A stretch of DNA of 64,000 bases from Ostrinia nubilalis. Its lineage: Eukaryota; Arthropoda; Insecta; Lepidoptera; Crambidae. Location of the stretch: assembly GCF_963855985.1 (NCBI RefSeq), contig NC_087093.1:11539501-11603500 (forward strand), written 5' to 3'. The notes below the pieces were generated by a model. The model had not been told where the DNA came from. It searched no databases and saw nothing but the letters and a program-made list of their open reading frames with translations. Position numbers and translations under genes: made by a program. Shown here piece by piece: positions 53,191 through 64,000 of the stretch. Positions within the stretch are counted from its first letter, which is position 1, and each line of letters opens with the position of its first letter.

Positions 53191-54976
53191 CTATTTTTTT
53201 TTATAAAATTTTACTTATTAATATTAGATATTATATCGGTTACGAATAGCATTTATGAAAAACATCCTTCTTACAAATAAGTTTACGCTATAAACTTAAG
53301 TAGTAATAAAAGCATTATGCATGTAGCGATAGTAACTACATAATTATAATAATGTGTTCAGTGATTTCAGTCTACTCCACAATCGTCTTTAACTTCTTAA
53401 TTACCTATTCAAAATGTTACGTATTATTAAATAATGTAAACGACATTAAAAATTATTTAAAAAGCTGCCAACAGAGGTTTTACTTAATTTCAATTAATTG
53501 TAGTACCTTTGAAATTAAGATCACAGAGTCTTCACTTGTTTTTCTTAGAACGGTATACCTGTTTTGCATTTTAATTTTTCGCTATATTTTCCTCTGTTGA
53601 CACAGCAGTGACCTGATTTTCAATGTCAGCTTTATTCTAAGGACACCTATCACGCTGTCATATCCCCATTACCCTAGCGACGGGCACGATGTCATTTCCC
53701 CTGCTCTACTTAAGAGCACTCTCGCATCTAATTAGAGATTAATTCAATCATGGTGCTACGAAAGTCCCTTCGTCGATTAGTTAAGTACCTCTATCTAAGT
53801 AGGCGACATTCAATTTATAGTCGGCACAAAACTTTCAGGCCACTTTCAGAGAAAAAAGAAAATTTTCAATTCAAATATCGAATGTTTTGGAAGCGAACGT
53901 GATTGGATCCGAGGTGACAGGCCTCAGTTTGCCGCCACGCGCTGACGGCGTTGCACGTACGGCACGCACCGCGATGTTCCGCGCAGTGACAGATGGCTGG
54001 AAGCGGTATTGGTGGGGAACAGGTACGGAACAAGCAATCACAACTTCCTCAATAATAGCACCGAATTGACAAACGCTATGTGAGAAACTTCATTCATGTA
54101 GCGCCCGGTACTGACTGTACACAGAATGCGGCGAGAATTTTGCTCGGAATTTTTTTCGTAACGCTCAATTGTGCCGCAACCCTATAAGTGAGTAAAAAGG
54201 TAAGGGTATCTGTCATTGTTATTTTTTGTTGTGACTACTATTCGGTCAGTTTCTTTGTAGTTGGTTTGGGTCTGCAAAGTGTTATTATGAGAGAGTGAGC
54301 GGTTCGAAGTGCGAGCCGCAACACAAGTTCAAAACTATTTACAGCTGCACCGCCTTGGTTCGTTCGTCTTCGCAGACAGTCGGGGGATTTCGGCGCACGT
54401 GGGTAAGGTACGGCTTGCTTGACAGGTGATAATAAAATGTTCGCCTTCCGGTTTTGATATACAATACAATAAAACAGTTGATCTCTATAGCAATAATCTA
54501 CAACGCATCGATAAGCCGATAGATGGATGGACATAATTGAGAATAATTGATTGGCGCGCACTATGTTTACCCTCGACGAAGGTAAAAGGCCAAGCTACTT
54601 TCTTAGGGCTCTCAATGATTCATCGTTCTTGAAATATTGAGTAAGTTCATGCGATTGTTGTTCTTTTATCGCAATAATACATCGAAGACTTACAAACTTC
54701 TCGTAATAATTTATTACTTAGAGGGCCAAGAGATAAATCATCGTAAATATGGTAATAAGATTTCTTCAACATAATAATATATGTATAGACACTGTTAAAT
54801 GCCAAGCAAAGCCACGTGCAAAAGTGACTCATCGTATTTTAGAGTAATAATAAATTGCAATGCATTTTGCACAACTAAAGGTTGATGCTTTTAAGTCTCT
54901 ACGTGCCTGACTCAGTTCTACAAATCCCGTTATTTTCAATGAAAGCAAGAGTGAAACCAGCTACATTGTGGAATGA
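53191..54976. other. Intergenic with a CpG-rich block at 53880-54060
   Basis: The CpG-rich part (GCCGCCACGCGCTGACGGCG and CGTACGGCACGCACCGCGAT) is preceded by a 48-codon ORF from ATG at 53750 (MVLRKSLRRLVKYLYLSRRH). A donor-like GGGAACAG|GTACGG lies at 54023. It may be the first exon of an unseen gene, but no later exon was found. The rest shows nothing recognisable. Confidence 0.25.
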
Positions 54977-54984
54977 GTTTAAAC

Positions 54985-55994
54985 TAGAGATGGGCCGACT
55001 AGTCGCCGACTAGTCGGGAAAGCCGACTATTCGGCATCATTTGTAGTCGGCCGACTAGTGACGACTATTCGGCAAAATATGCCGATTATAATCGGCGCAT
55101 TACAAAATTAAATATGTGAATGAAATAAACTCATAATCACCAAGATAATAATGAGGTAGACCAAGGGCGTTTATATTAACCACTTCTGACTGCAAAAAAT
55201 CAGTAAAAAGTGGCAATCAGTCTAAATTTAAGATTAGTTAAAATTGCCAGGAAATCATCAAAAATGTGTAAAGTTTCATATAAAAATTATGACACTTTTT
55301 TTTCGGGAAAAAAATGCATGGAATTGGTAGATTATGTGGGGCTCCTCTCATCGGAAGGATGAGGAATACCAACATAAATAACCCCTGAGATCGCCTTAGT
55401 GTGAAGAACTATGGGAATCCGGACAAAGTCAGCAACTATCACAGTCCGTTTCGGCAATTGCCCACCTGTATGGCGGGCCCTGCCTATCCGACGGTGGTGG
55501 TAGTCCGTGCAATGCAGGCGGGGGTAACCCCCACGCCCCCAGCTCGCTGACCATAACCGTGGAGGGTGGAGAGGAATCAGTGGGCCTAGGATGCGTGTCG
55601 CGATAAGCGCAATTTTGCCCATACATTTTGACGTCGATAAGTAAGAATAATATCACGGCGCGCATCCTAGCCCAGCAGGAGGTGATCATATTGTCACCTC
55701 CTCTGACCCCTCCGCCGTCGAAAATTATAACATCTACCTTAGGTACTGATAGGTGATTGTAATGTTGCTTTTAATTTTTTCTCATATTAAAGAAATGTCA
55801 TTTCTCTCTCAATCTCATCTCTTTAGAAATCTAGATATTCATATTTCTTTGAGAAAATCTAGATATTATTCTTCGGACAAGTAGGTATTAGAATGATCGG
55901 CATTGCCGATTAGTCGGCCGACTAATCGGCTATTTGAAAACCGATTAGTCGGCTAGTCGGTTAGTCGGCAAAGACCATAGTCGGCCCATCACTA
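54985..55994. mobile_element. Non-autonomous hAT element, copy 1
   Basis: 1010 bases with a perfect 8-bp duplication GTTTAAAC (54977-54984, 55995-56002) and ends TAGAGATGGGCCGACTAGTC and inverted TAGTGATGGGCCGACTATGG. Both subterminal regions are packed with GCCGACTAGTCGG-type repeats, as expected for transposase binding in hAT elements. The interior contains a MITE of the CTAGGATGCG family (55592-55677), also present in copy 2, and no transposase. Confidence 0.92.
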
Positions 55995-56002
55995 GTTTAA
56001 AC

Positions 56003-57022
56003 GCTAAGAAAACATTCCGTCACACACAGAAATGAAAGGATTTTACATAGTTATGACAATTATTGAAAATGGGACTCTACCACATCTAGCAAAGATTTAA
56101 AATACTAGAACATCCTTTATTTTCAGTTTACTTTAACCTGTATATTCAGGGAGTCGTATATCTTTTGTGATTGCATATATTTTTCATTGATTAAAAATAT
56201 TTTTGTTAGCATTAATTTGCGATAAACAAAAATAATACCAAACTGTTTACAAATGTTTTCAAACTAAAAATATTGAAACAGTAACCAGTCTGTAGTCAAT
56301 TGTGGTGTGCCGAAGCATGGTGGTGATAACCCACGCTTCGGTGCACTTCGTAATTGCGCAAATGAGTTGGGATCAGAAGCCTCTCTCATAAAATAGATAC
56401 CGCGAAGCAGATAACGAATGGGTACAGGCAGCGTACAATAATAATTTGTGACACTGAAAGTGACCAAAAAGTTATGGAGCTGACATTCAAGCCCCAAATA
56501 AATGAAGAATAAAAAAAAGTGACCAAAAAGTTGTCAACACTACTTTATCCTTAATGTAACAGACGTGCTGCGAACTTTTTGGCTACTTTGGATGTCACAA
56601 ACTATGTATTTGACTATACCTACCTATTTACGACCATAAACTTTATATACATGCTGTCCAAAAATAGCAAAGCATAGCATAAGCATGCTATGTTTAGCTA
56701 AAAGGTCTTTAGCTGAGCTATCTCCAGTCAGTCTGGCGAGCCAGTTTTAGGATACTGTATATGAATTGTTTTCTAAAATACACGTTAATGTATTTTCGCC
56801 AGTTTATTTTTAGCCAGTATTTTAGTGAAAGTAGAATAAATATGCCAGTAACTACGAAAAACCACTCGTTTAAATAAACCATAAATATTGTTTAAAACAA
56901 TTTTATTGTATTTAGTGTAACTTTACATTTGCTTATGTTGTTCGTATGAACTTTAAAACTTTTGCATTATTCTGTAAAATGCAAATTGCATAATAATGAT
57001 GATTGTATAAGGGAGCTTACAC
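56003..57022. other. Intergenic, nothing recognised
   Basis: AT-rich DNA between the two hAT copies, with no supported gene or repeat. Confidence 0.4.
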
Positions 57023-57593
57023 ATTGCTACTAGAGATGGGCCGACTAGTCGCCGACTAGTCGGGAAAGCCGACTATTCGGCATCATTTGTAGTCGGCCGA
57101 CTAGTGACGACTATTCGGCAAAATATGCCGATTATAATCGGCGCATTACAAAATTAAATATGTGAATGAAATAAAACTCATAATTACTAAGATGATTATG
57201 AGGTAGACCAAGGCCGTTTATCTAAATCGGTTCTATATTGGCTCACATAAAATTCTAAATCCTATTCTTTGTCTTACTACCGATTTGTGTTCATAATAAT
57301 CTCTCTTCATAATTTTATTTTTCATACTTTTTTATTCATACATTTTTATTACTACCATCGGAGCTCATAACAGTTAGTAATCATAATTTTTTTATCAATA
57401 CTGTTACTACCAAGAACCATTTAAAATACATAATTTTTATTTTCAGATCTTTTTTCTTCATAACATTCATTGATCATATTGTTTTAATTAATAATGTTGT
57501 TACTAAGAACGAACATACTTCAACTCATAATGTTGTTGTTCAGAATAATTTACTTTATAACAAACATACTCGTATCTTTAAAAAAATCATATA

Positions 57594-58640
57594 CAGTGTG
57601 TCCGGGCTTGTAGTGATCAAACTTTAAGGGCGTAATCTATGGACAATTTTATCGATAAAAATACTTCAAATTTGGGGCTTGACCCATTTCTCGAAAAATT
57701 ATGAGGATTTAAGTTTTTAATTTTTAGTTTTCACCTCTTCCTTCAAAAACAAGTGAAAGCGTGGGTAGCATAACACTAATAAGCAAAAATTTTATATCAT
57801 GCGATAGCCAATAAAATTATCTATTAGCAGAAGTAGAAAACAGATACAAGTTTCATACATTTTAAGGGAGTAAGAATGGATTTAATTAGAAAAAAGCATG
57901 ACTTTTTTCACTTCTTTTTCAGTTATTTTCCAACACAAGAAAAACCAGGTCGTTAAGGTATGTTTTATTTGCATTGTATTATTAGTATTTGAGCTATTCT
58001 ACAAAACGAATGTAAATTTATTAGTCTACGTCTATTAGTTTCGACGTAATTGTTGAACAAAGATACCCCTTCCCAGCGGTTTCCATAGCGCACGCGACAT
58101 GCGAAAATGCACTGCCTGAAAGAATCACACAACCTATTCCGATTACTATGGAAACCGCTGGGAAGGGGTATCTTTGTTCAACAATTACGTCGAAACTAAT
58201 TGACGTAGACTAATAAATTTACATTCGTTTTGTAGAATAGCTCAAATACTAATAATACAATGCAAATAAAACATACCTTAACGACCTGGTTTTTCTTGTG
58301 TTGGAAAATAACTGAAAAAGAAGTGAAAAAAGTCATGTTTTTTTCTAATTAAATCCATTCTTACTCCCTTAAAATGTATGAAACTTGTATCTGTTTTCTA
58401 CTTTTGCTAATAGATAATTTTATTGGCTATCGCGTGATATAAAATATTTGCTTATTAATGTTAAGCTACCCACGCTTTCACTTGTTTTTGAAGGAAAAGG
58501 TGAAAACTAAAAATTAAAAACTTAAATCCTTGTAATTTTGCGATAAATGGGTCAAGCCCCAAATTTGAAGTATTTTTATCGATAAAATTGTCCCTAGATT
58601 TGGCCCATAAAGTTTGATCACTACATGCCCGGACACACTG
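57594..58640. mobile_element. 1047-bp near-perfect foldback, mariner-type ends
   Basis: TA duplications at 57592-57593 and 58641-58642, ends CAGTGTGTCCGGGCTTGTAG and inverted CAGTGTGTCCGGGCATGTAG. The arms, about 490 bases each, pair nearly throughout, leaving a loop of only about 60 bases (58089-58145). There is no coding sequence. Differences between the arms are few, so the palindrome is young or is kept homogeneous. Confidence 0.92.
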
Positions 58641-58689
58641 TATAATTTAATAGAGTAGATAAGCATGCAGAGCATGCAGCATGAAAGCA

Positions 58690-58910
58690 AGCATGCAGCA
58701 TGTATTGGTATCTCCTCGTCTCCGGCGCTGCGGGATGTGCAGCCCTTCCGCCCTTGCGTAACGAGGCTCAGGCATCCACGCTTGCTTCCGCAGCTTCGGC
58801 TTTTTGGATTGGGACCAGCCTCAGCCGCTCCAGCTCACCCGGGCGCCTGAGCCTCGTTACAGCGGGCGAGGGCTGCCCTCCCTCCGCGCCTCCGGCTTTT
58901 AAATTACACT
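58690..58910. repeat. GC-rich core of element C with inverted pair
   Basis: Starts after repeated GCATGCAGCATG words (58660-58700). GTAACGAGGCTCAGGC (58757) and GCCTGAGCCTCGTTAC (58845) form a perfect 16-bp inverted pair about 72 bases apart. It differs in sequence from the cores of elements A and B. Confidence 0.7.
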
Positions 58911-60241
58911 CTAGGGGTAGGGCAGACAAGACTACGTGGAGTCGGTTTTGCAGCGATTCGTTTCTGTCACGTTAGTTTTGTGGCACAAAATATTGCCTGT
59001 TTTGGATCATTTCAAATTAACTTAATGTTAAAATACGATTTAATACGAATATAGACATCATAATATTCAATAATATGGATACACTTATGAGTAATAAATT
59101 TATGAAAACAATTATTAGGATACATCACATTTATGAATATTATAGTTATTTATTCGAATGATTATGAGTTTCGATCATTAGTATAGAAAAATATATGAAA
59201 ACAAATATTAGTAAAAACTAAGTGTATGATTAGTGATATTATGAATATCAATGATTATGTTTTTAAATATGCAGGTTTTAAATTTTTTATGAAGAATGAT
59301 CATTATGGTATCAAATTGTATGAGAAATATTTTCGGACCTCCAATGATAGGAATTGAAAAGTTATGTAAGAAAATGCGCTACCATCTAAATCACTTTTGA
59401 CTGCAAAAATCAGTCAAAAGTGGTTTCACCTGATTTAAAATGTTGGCAATCAGTCTAAATTCATACAAAGTTAAGATTAGTTAAAAATACCAGGAAATCA
59501 TCACAAATGTGTGTTTATGCAATTTGTATGCATACCTACCCTGCGGGGAAGTGGTAGATTATGTGGGGCTCCTCTTATTGGAAGGATGAGGAATACCCAC
59601 ATAAATAATCCCTGAGCTCCGTCGATCGCCTTAGTGTGAACAATTAAGGGAATCCGGACAAAGCCATCAACTATCACAGTCCGTCCCGGCAATTGCCCAC
59701 CTGTATGGCGGGCCCTGCCTATCCGACGGTGGTGGTAGTCCGTCCAATGCAGGCGGGGGTACCCCCACGCCCTCAGCTCGTTACCATCACCATGGAGGGT
59801 GGAGAGGAATCAGTGCGCCTAGGATGCGAGCCGCGATAAGCGGATATCACGCCATTTTATCAATTTTGCCCATACATTTTGACGTCGATAAGAATATCAC
59901 GGCTCGCATCCTAGCCCAGGCGGGAGGTGACCATATTGTCACCTCCCCTGACCCCTCCGCCGTCGAAAATTATGACATCTACCTTAGGTACTGTTAGGTG
60001 ATTGTAATTTTGCTTTTTATTTTTTCTCATATTAAAGAAATCTTATTTCTCAAGAAGTTAATCTCTTAAATAATCTTTTAATCTTATTTCTTTGAGAAAT
60101 CTAGATATTATTCTTACAAGTAGGTATTAGAATGATCGGCATTGCCGATTAGTCGGCCGACTAATCGGCAATTTGAAAACCGATTAGTCGGCTAGTCGGT
60201 TAGTCGGCAAAGACCATAGTCGGCCCATCACTAATTGCTAC

Positions 60242-60652
60242 TTTTAGCAGCAATACAAAAGCGTCACGCGACTGTACGCTGTTTTTAGTATCGTGTGTGT
60301 GTAAAAGTAGTTGTTTTTGCTACTATATCGATGCTGCATTACAACTGAATCGCGTTTGTATCGCTGCAAAAAGTCACAATGTAAAAGGGCCTAAAGACGT
60401 GCATGACAATAAACCTACTCCATATAAGTTAATGATCTTATGGTACGATACCTACGACATTGACCGCAGGCATTTAAACGCACGCGATCCTTAACAAACG
60501 CTATTATTATTTACTATGTTTAAACAAATAGCTTGTATGATTATGATGACAAAATTGCGGTTCAAAATCTGTAAATAATGTTAATCATGAGGATAGTTTA
60601 GTTTTGTCCTAGATGTGTATTGTGACTGAAATACGGCACTTACAGATAAACA
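60242..60652. other. Intergenic, nothing recognised
   Basis: No gene or repeat seen. Confidence 0.35.
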
Positions 60653-60780
60653 CTTAGGCTCAGTTGCACCACCTAACTTTGACCGTAACTTTAACGATAA
60701 TACACCGGGTATTTCGTATGGAGTTTGACATATTTTTGACGTTTATCAAAGTTAAAGTAAGATGCTGCAACCCAGCCTTA
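60653..60780. mobile_element. GGCTGAGTTGCACCA MITE, copy 6
   Basis: Ends TTAGGCTCAGTTGCACCACC and inverted AAGGCTGGGTTGCAGCATC; interior TTTGACATATTTTTGACG. Confidence 0.8.
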
Positions 60781-61003
60781 CATACCTAGTAATACGTGCG
60801 GCAACATTGGTTTACAACCATTTGCATAATTAAATGATAAGACTACGTTAAACGATGTACGATGTAACATAATTATCTGATATAGTTTCATCGCACTGCT
60901 TTTCTTTTATTGTATGAGTGCCAAATAATCGACGGAATTTAATTTGCTCTTGCTTAGCCTTCAGTTAAAAAACTCTTATGTTTTCATCTCTTTTTTTACA
61001 CAG

Positions 61004-61071
61004 AGTATGTATGTGTGTGTATTATGATAAAGTATAAGGATACTTTATCATAATACACACACATACATACT
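61004..61071. repeat. Perfect 31-bp hairpin
   Basis: Arms 61004-61034 and 61041-61071 are exact reverse complements (core GTGTGTATTATGATAAAGTA) around a 6-nt loop. It contains a short (GT)n run, mirrored as (AC)n. Confidence 0.9.
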
Positions 61072-61239
61072 TCCTTAAGTTATGAACTCCGTGCACACAG
61101 AATATGATCACGTAAATATTACAAAAACGTAAGGAACATTCATTCTGTAAAATTATTATGGTCATGGCCGTTTATTTCGAGTAAACTGTCGGACACTGCA
61201 ATGACACTGTCTATTATTTTGTTTCCTACGTTTTTTTAA

Positions 61240-61919
61240 AGCCGGGTGAGAGTCCTTTTTGGGCAACGTTCGAGAGTGGACGTGCACAACACGTGCGCTC
61301 CAGACGGTCCGACCCGAAAAGACCCTTGCAACTTGCAAAGCCCTACCGCGTATAATACAAACGGTCGTAAACCCAAAGTGCATTTTAAGCCGTGGAACGT
61401 AAACCAACAAACAAAGTGATCAAAAATAACATAAGTACAAATCAAATTAATTAACATAATTAGTACAGTGCTGCAATCGTGATAATCAAGCGAAAACTAA
61501 CCAAAATTAAATAACATGTAAAAATTAAATATAAAACAATACAGTGTTACAATAGTGAGAATCCGAAAACAAAACAAAATTCAATAATATAATAGGTAAC
61601 AGTGTTACAAGAGTGATAACCCAAATATATAAAGCTCGATTCCTATTCTTAAAACTAAAATCGCAAATATTCTGATATACTTTTATCAGAACTAGCATCC
61701 AGTGTTAAATTTAGTATTAAAAAAAAAAAAACGCAGCATTTATGTACTTATCATAATATAATCATCTTCTTCCAAAAAAAAAAAATATTTAAATAAATTA
61801 ATACATGATATACGAGAAAAAAAAATCCGCCAACACAGTGAGTGGGAAAAGCCTCCAGGTACCAGAGCAACACCTAAGTCAAAGGAGTACAAAATCAGCT
61901 AAATCGGCGAAACCTGGTG
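61240..61919 (+). other. Possible promoter and first exon of a gene or retroelement
   Basis: A GC-rich stretch (GAGAGTGGACGTGCACAACA; GGACGTG fits the downstream promoter element consensus) is followed by about 500 A-rich bases with repeated CAGTGTTACAA(T/G)AGTGA phrases, then ATG at 61805 reading MIYEKKKSANTVSGKSLQVP and on to KSAKSAKPG at a good donor (CTG|GTGAGA at 61919). No following exon is identified. It could be a host gene's 5' exon or the leader of a LINE or LTR element. Confidence 0.25.
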
Positions 61920-64000
61920 AGATCTTTCCTTATTTTTCTATATTGACATATCCAATATCTACTGTGTTTACTCAAAAACTTAAAAAAAAAAAACAATATT
62001 TAGGTAAAAATTGTTTATACCAAAATTAACGCGCATACACAACTTACTATCAATATAAATCCCAGTCGCAAAAAACAAAAGCAGTGTGTTTAAATCCTAG
62101 CTAAATCTGAGGCGCATCTCTTATAATAAATAGTACCTAGGTAGATTCAGTATTTACTTTGCTAACTAAAGATAACAACTAGTAGCCCTTATTTACTTCT
62201 CATTTTACATACCACTTTAATATCAAGGAAACGGACCTTTGTGCCGTAAAACAATAAATAGTCGGGGAAAAAAAATCACTGTATCCCTACAGATGTAAAG
62301 TCTTCAAATACATTCAAACAAAAAAAAAACCCATTGCACCAACTTTCCAAAGGCATATCCAGGAAAGGTCAACCAAAGAAACATCTTGTCACCATAAAAA
62401 GTTTCCAAAAAGCAATAACTTAATTCTAATATTGGACTAACAAAAGAAGATACACATTTAAAACAAATTTCTCACGAAACGCACACAAATTATCCCACAG
62501 AAACAAAAGTGAAACCTTGCGTAATATAAACAAAAGAAACCCAAGGGTCAGCAACATCTGCACACAGCTGTAATCCATTCAAAAGTATAATTACAAAAAA
62601 GAGGCGTCCTCACATAAAACTTTTGCCAAGGAAAAAAGACCGAAATACAATAACAATTTAGTCATAATTCACTAACCCTCTAGTTATAAGCCCCTTTCTA
62701 CAGCTAAAAAAACGAAGGCATACACTTTCAAACTACCTGGCGATGGAAAATATCTACTTTGAGAAAAAGCTTACCATATCAACGACGAACCTATGTATCC
62801 CAGACTTTATCAAAAAGCGACCAGACAAGATCTTGTACATTTTAACGAGAGATATAAACCTAGCGGTGAATCAGCAATCAAAGAGCAGACTAGGTACCTG
62901 GAAAATCATCAAAGAAATCTTGAGCCTAAAAGAATCAGGATTACTGCCATATTTAACACATGCGTAGACAAATACTATCAACAGAACATCAGCTCACCGG
63001 AATCGAAAAATTGAAAGAGTAACCTATTTGATAGCAAGAAAACTCAAAACTGGAACCAAAACCTTGCCATTGACTATTTAATGAAGAAATTCTATAGAAA
63101 CCACAAAATATGCAAATCGATTGCAGAAACTACGTATTCCAATAAGAAACTGCAGATTGCAAGCAATTTAAGGTGAACCTACAGTGTACACATACAGCTC
63201 AACAAACTCTGCTCTACAACCTCATCGGAAAACGGATTTCAACCAGAAAATTTGAATCTAATAAGATCTTTTCAATGAGAATACATTCTTACACCAAGAG
63301 CATAAAAACCTAATCCAACGAGGCAGTTAGCACTGTCTTTTGCCTCGAGAGGACAATTCATGGATATCTTGAAGACATAGGAAAATAACTTAAGTGCTAA
63401 AAGAAATTAAAAATATCCACGGAAAAAAAATATCCACGAAACAGCGAAGAAATAAAAACCTGATGGAAAGGATGGAAGAAACTTAATGTAACAATCACCC
63501 TGCATAAAGATCATTGAACTAAAAAGAAATCATACTAGATTACACCAAGGCGAACCGTTTAATGTTAGGAAAATATGAACGCGCTCCTAAAATGCCGTTT
63601 TTAGTGGCCCGCCGTCCGCTTACCGCATCAAGCACTATCCAAGAAACAAAAGAGAGAAGACTAAATTAACCCACCATAAAAAGAAATAAGAAAAGCAGCA
63701 CAAGAAACATTAGATATTGAAAAATAATGTCAAAAGACAGCGAAAAAGACGACAAAAACCCAGAACCGCATAATTATATCGATGGAATAGTCAAAAGTGC
63801 AAACAAATCAAATAATCAAAGAGAGAAGATTTATTTAGCCCAAGATAAAAAAAAATAGATATAAGAAATATTTCACCGAGGGAAAACAGACAACAAAGAA
63901 GACGACAAAAACCCAAAACCACAGTTATCGCCGTAGTAATTAGTTTTAAAAAAAAGAGTCAAGTTTTTAAGAGGTTGTGGATAAATGGAACTAAAAATTA
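61920..64000 (+). other. A-rich, T-poor block, unassigned
   Basis: For about 1.7 kb (62300 onward) the plus strand is strikingly rich in A and poor in T, unlike the rest of the window. Short lysine-, glutamine- and asparagine-rich ORFs overlap in several frames near 62743-63014 (DFIKKRPDKI; YQKATRQDLVHFNERYK). Strand-biased A-richness is typical of retroelement sense strands, so a decayed retroelement continuing to the right is likely. No conserved motif was recognised. Confidence 0.3.

Larger units (their letters stand above)
57229..59383. mobile_element. Foldback-like element C with CATAATNTTNTTACTA word arms
   Basis: Perfect 9-bp duplication ATCTAAATC (57220-57228, 59384-59392) inside hAT copy 2; copy 1 lacks the insertion. 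Ends GGTTCTATATTGG and inverted GGTAGCGCATTTTC. The left arm (57240-57590) is made of variants of CATAATNTTNTT and TTACTA, the right arm (59030-59340) of the complement (TTATGAANANNATTAGTA). Between them are a mariner-type foldback (57594-58640) and a GC-rich core (58690-58910). Without the foldback it is about 1.1 kb. No ORF is credible. Confidence 0.78.
57031..60233. mobile_element. Non-autonomous hAT element, copy 2, with nested insertions
   Basis: Same ends as copy 1 and a perfect 8-bp duplication ATTGCTAC (57023-57030, 60234-60241). It is 3.2 kb only because element C (57229-59383) sits in its left part; the remainder matches copy 1 almost throughout, including the internal MITE (59818-59918) and the GGCGGGCCCTGCCTATCCGA region. 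Confidence 0.92.

Noticed and set aside
53352..53600. 82-codon plus ORF with hydrophobic ends
   Set aside because: T-rich chance ORF; no splice sites, homologous motif or neighbouring exon could be found.
54238..54561. 107-codon minus ORF
   Set aside because: Low-complexity, basic and cysteine-scattered, with no splice context or recognisable motif; probably chance.

Overview
The window is AT-rich nuclear DNA of a lepidopteran (moth or butterfly). The evidence is many Lep1-type short Helitrons (5' TCCTACTAATATTATAAATG, 3' CTAG), RTE-clade LINE tails ending in (TGA)n or (CGAA)n, dense MITEs with TA or TAA/TTA target duplications, short GT-AG introns, and host genes of insect lipase, fatty acyl-CoA reductase and AIG1/ADTRP type. 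The species cannot be fixed from sequence alone. I see no tRNA, rRNA or CRISPR.

Host genes, all joined here by hand from GT-AG splice sites and matching phases: (1) 235-4932 minus, the first two coding exons of an unrecognised secreted-protein gene that runs off the left edge; (2) 14053-17228 plus, a complete seven-exon, 292-residue neutral-lipase relative whose nucleophile serine is glycine, so probably a catalytically dead lipase; (3) 20432-28720 plus, a complete ten-exon, 462-residue fatty acyl-CoA reductase; (4) 37101-46213 minus, a complete four-exon, 267-residue AIG1/ADTRP-family membrane protein. Three of the four act, or derive from enzymes that act, on lipids, but nothing in the sequence shows that they are co-regulated.

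Mobile DNA fills most of the rest. At 385-4335 is a structurally intact PIF/Harbinger transposon with both genes (Myb/SANT-like protein and four-exon DDE transposase), TTA target duplications and 16-bp perfect TIRs, sitting in intron 1 of gene 1. At 5972-9160 is a LINE with an uninterrupted endonuclease-reverse transcriptase ORF. At 54985-55994 and 57031-60233 are two copies of one non-autonomous hAT element with perfect 8-bp duplications; the second is interrupted by another element, which is itself interrupted by a 1-kb foldback.

The most unusual structures are three foldback-like elements (9309-10133, 25304-26028, 57229-59383). Their two arms are built from degenerate short words repeated every 13-25 bp, and the word differs in each element (TTTGGCAAAT, CCTAGGAAATGTATAC, CATAATNTTNTTACTA). 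Two have perfect 9-bp target duplications, and two share a conserved core made of a TTAGG run plus a GC-rich block although their arms are unrelated. A fourth, GC-rich inverted element (38274-39516) has its own repeated word. A scatter of small perfect palindromes (17-31 bp arms, 2-19 nt loops) is also notable.

The right end (61400-64000) is A-rich and T-poor on the plus strand. It may hold the 5' end of another gene or a decayed retroelement and is left unresolved.
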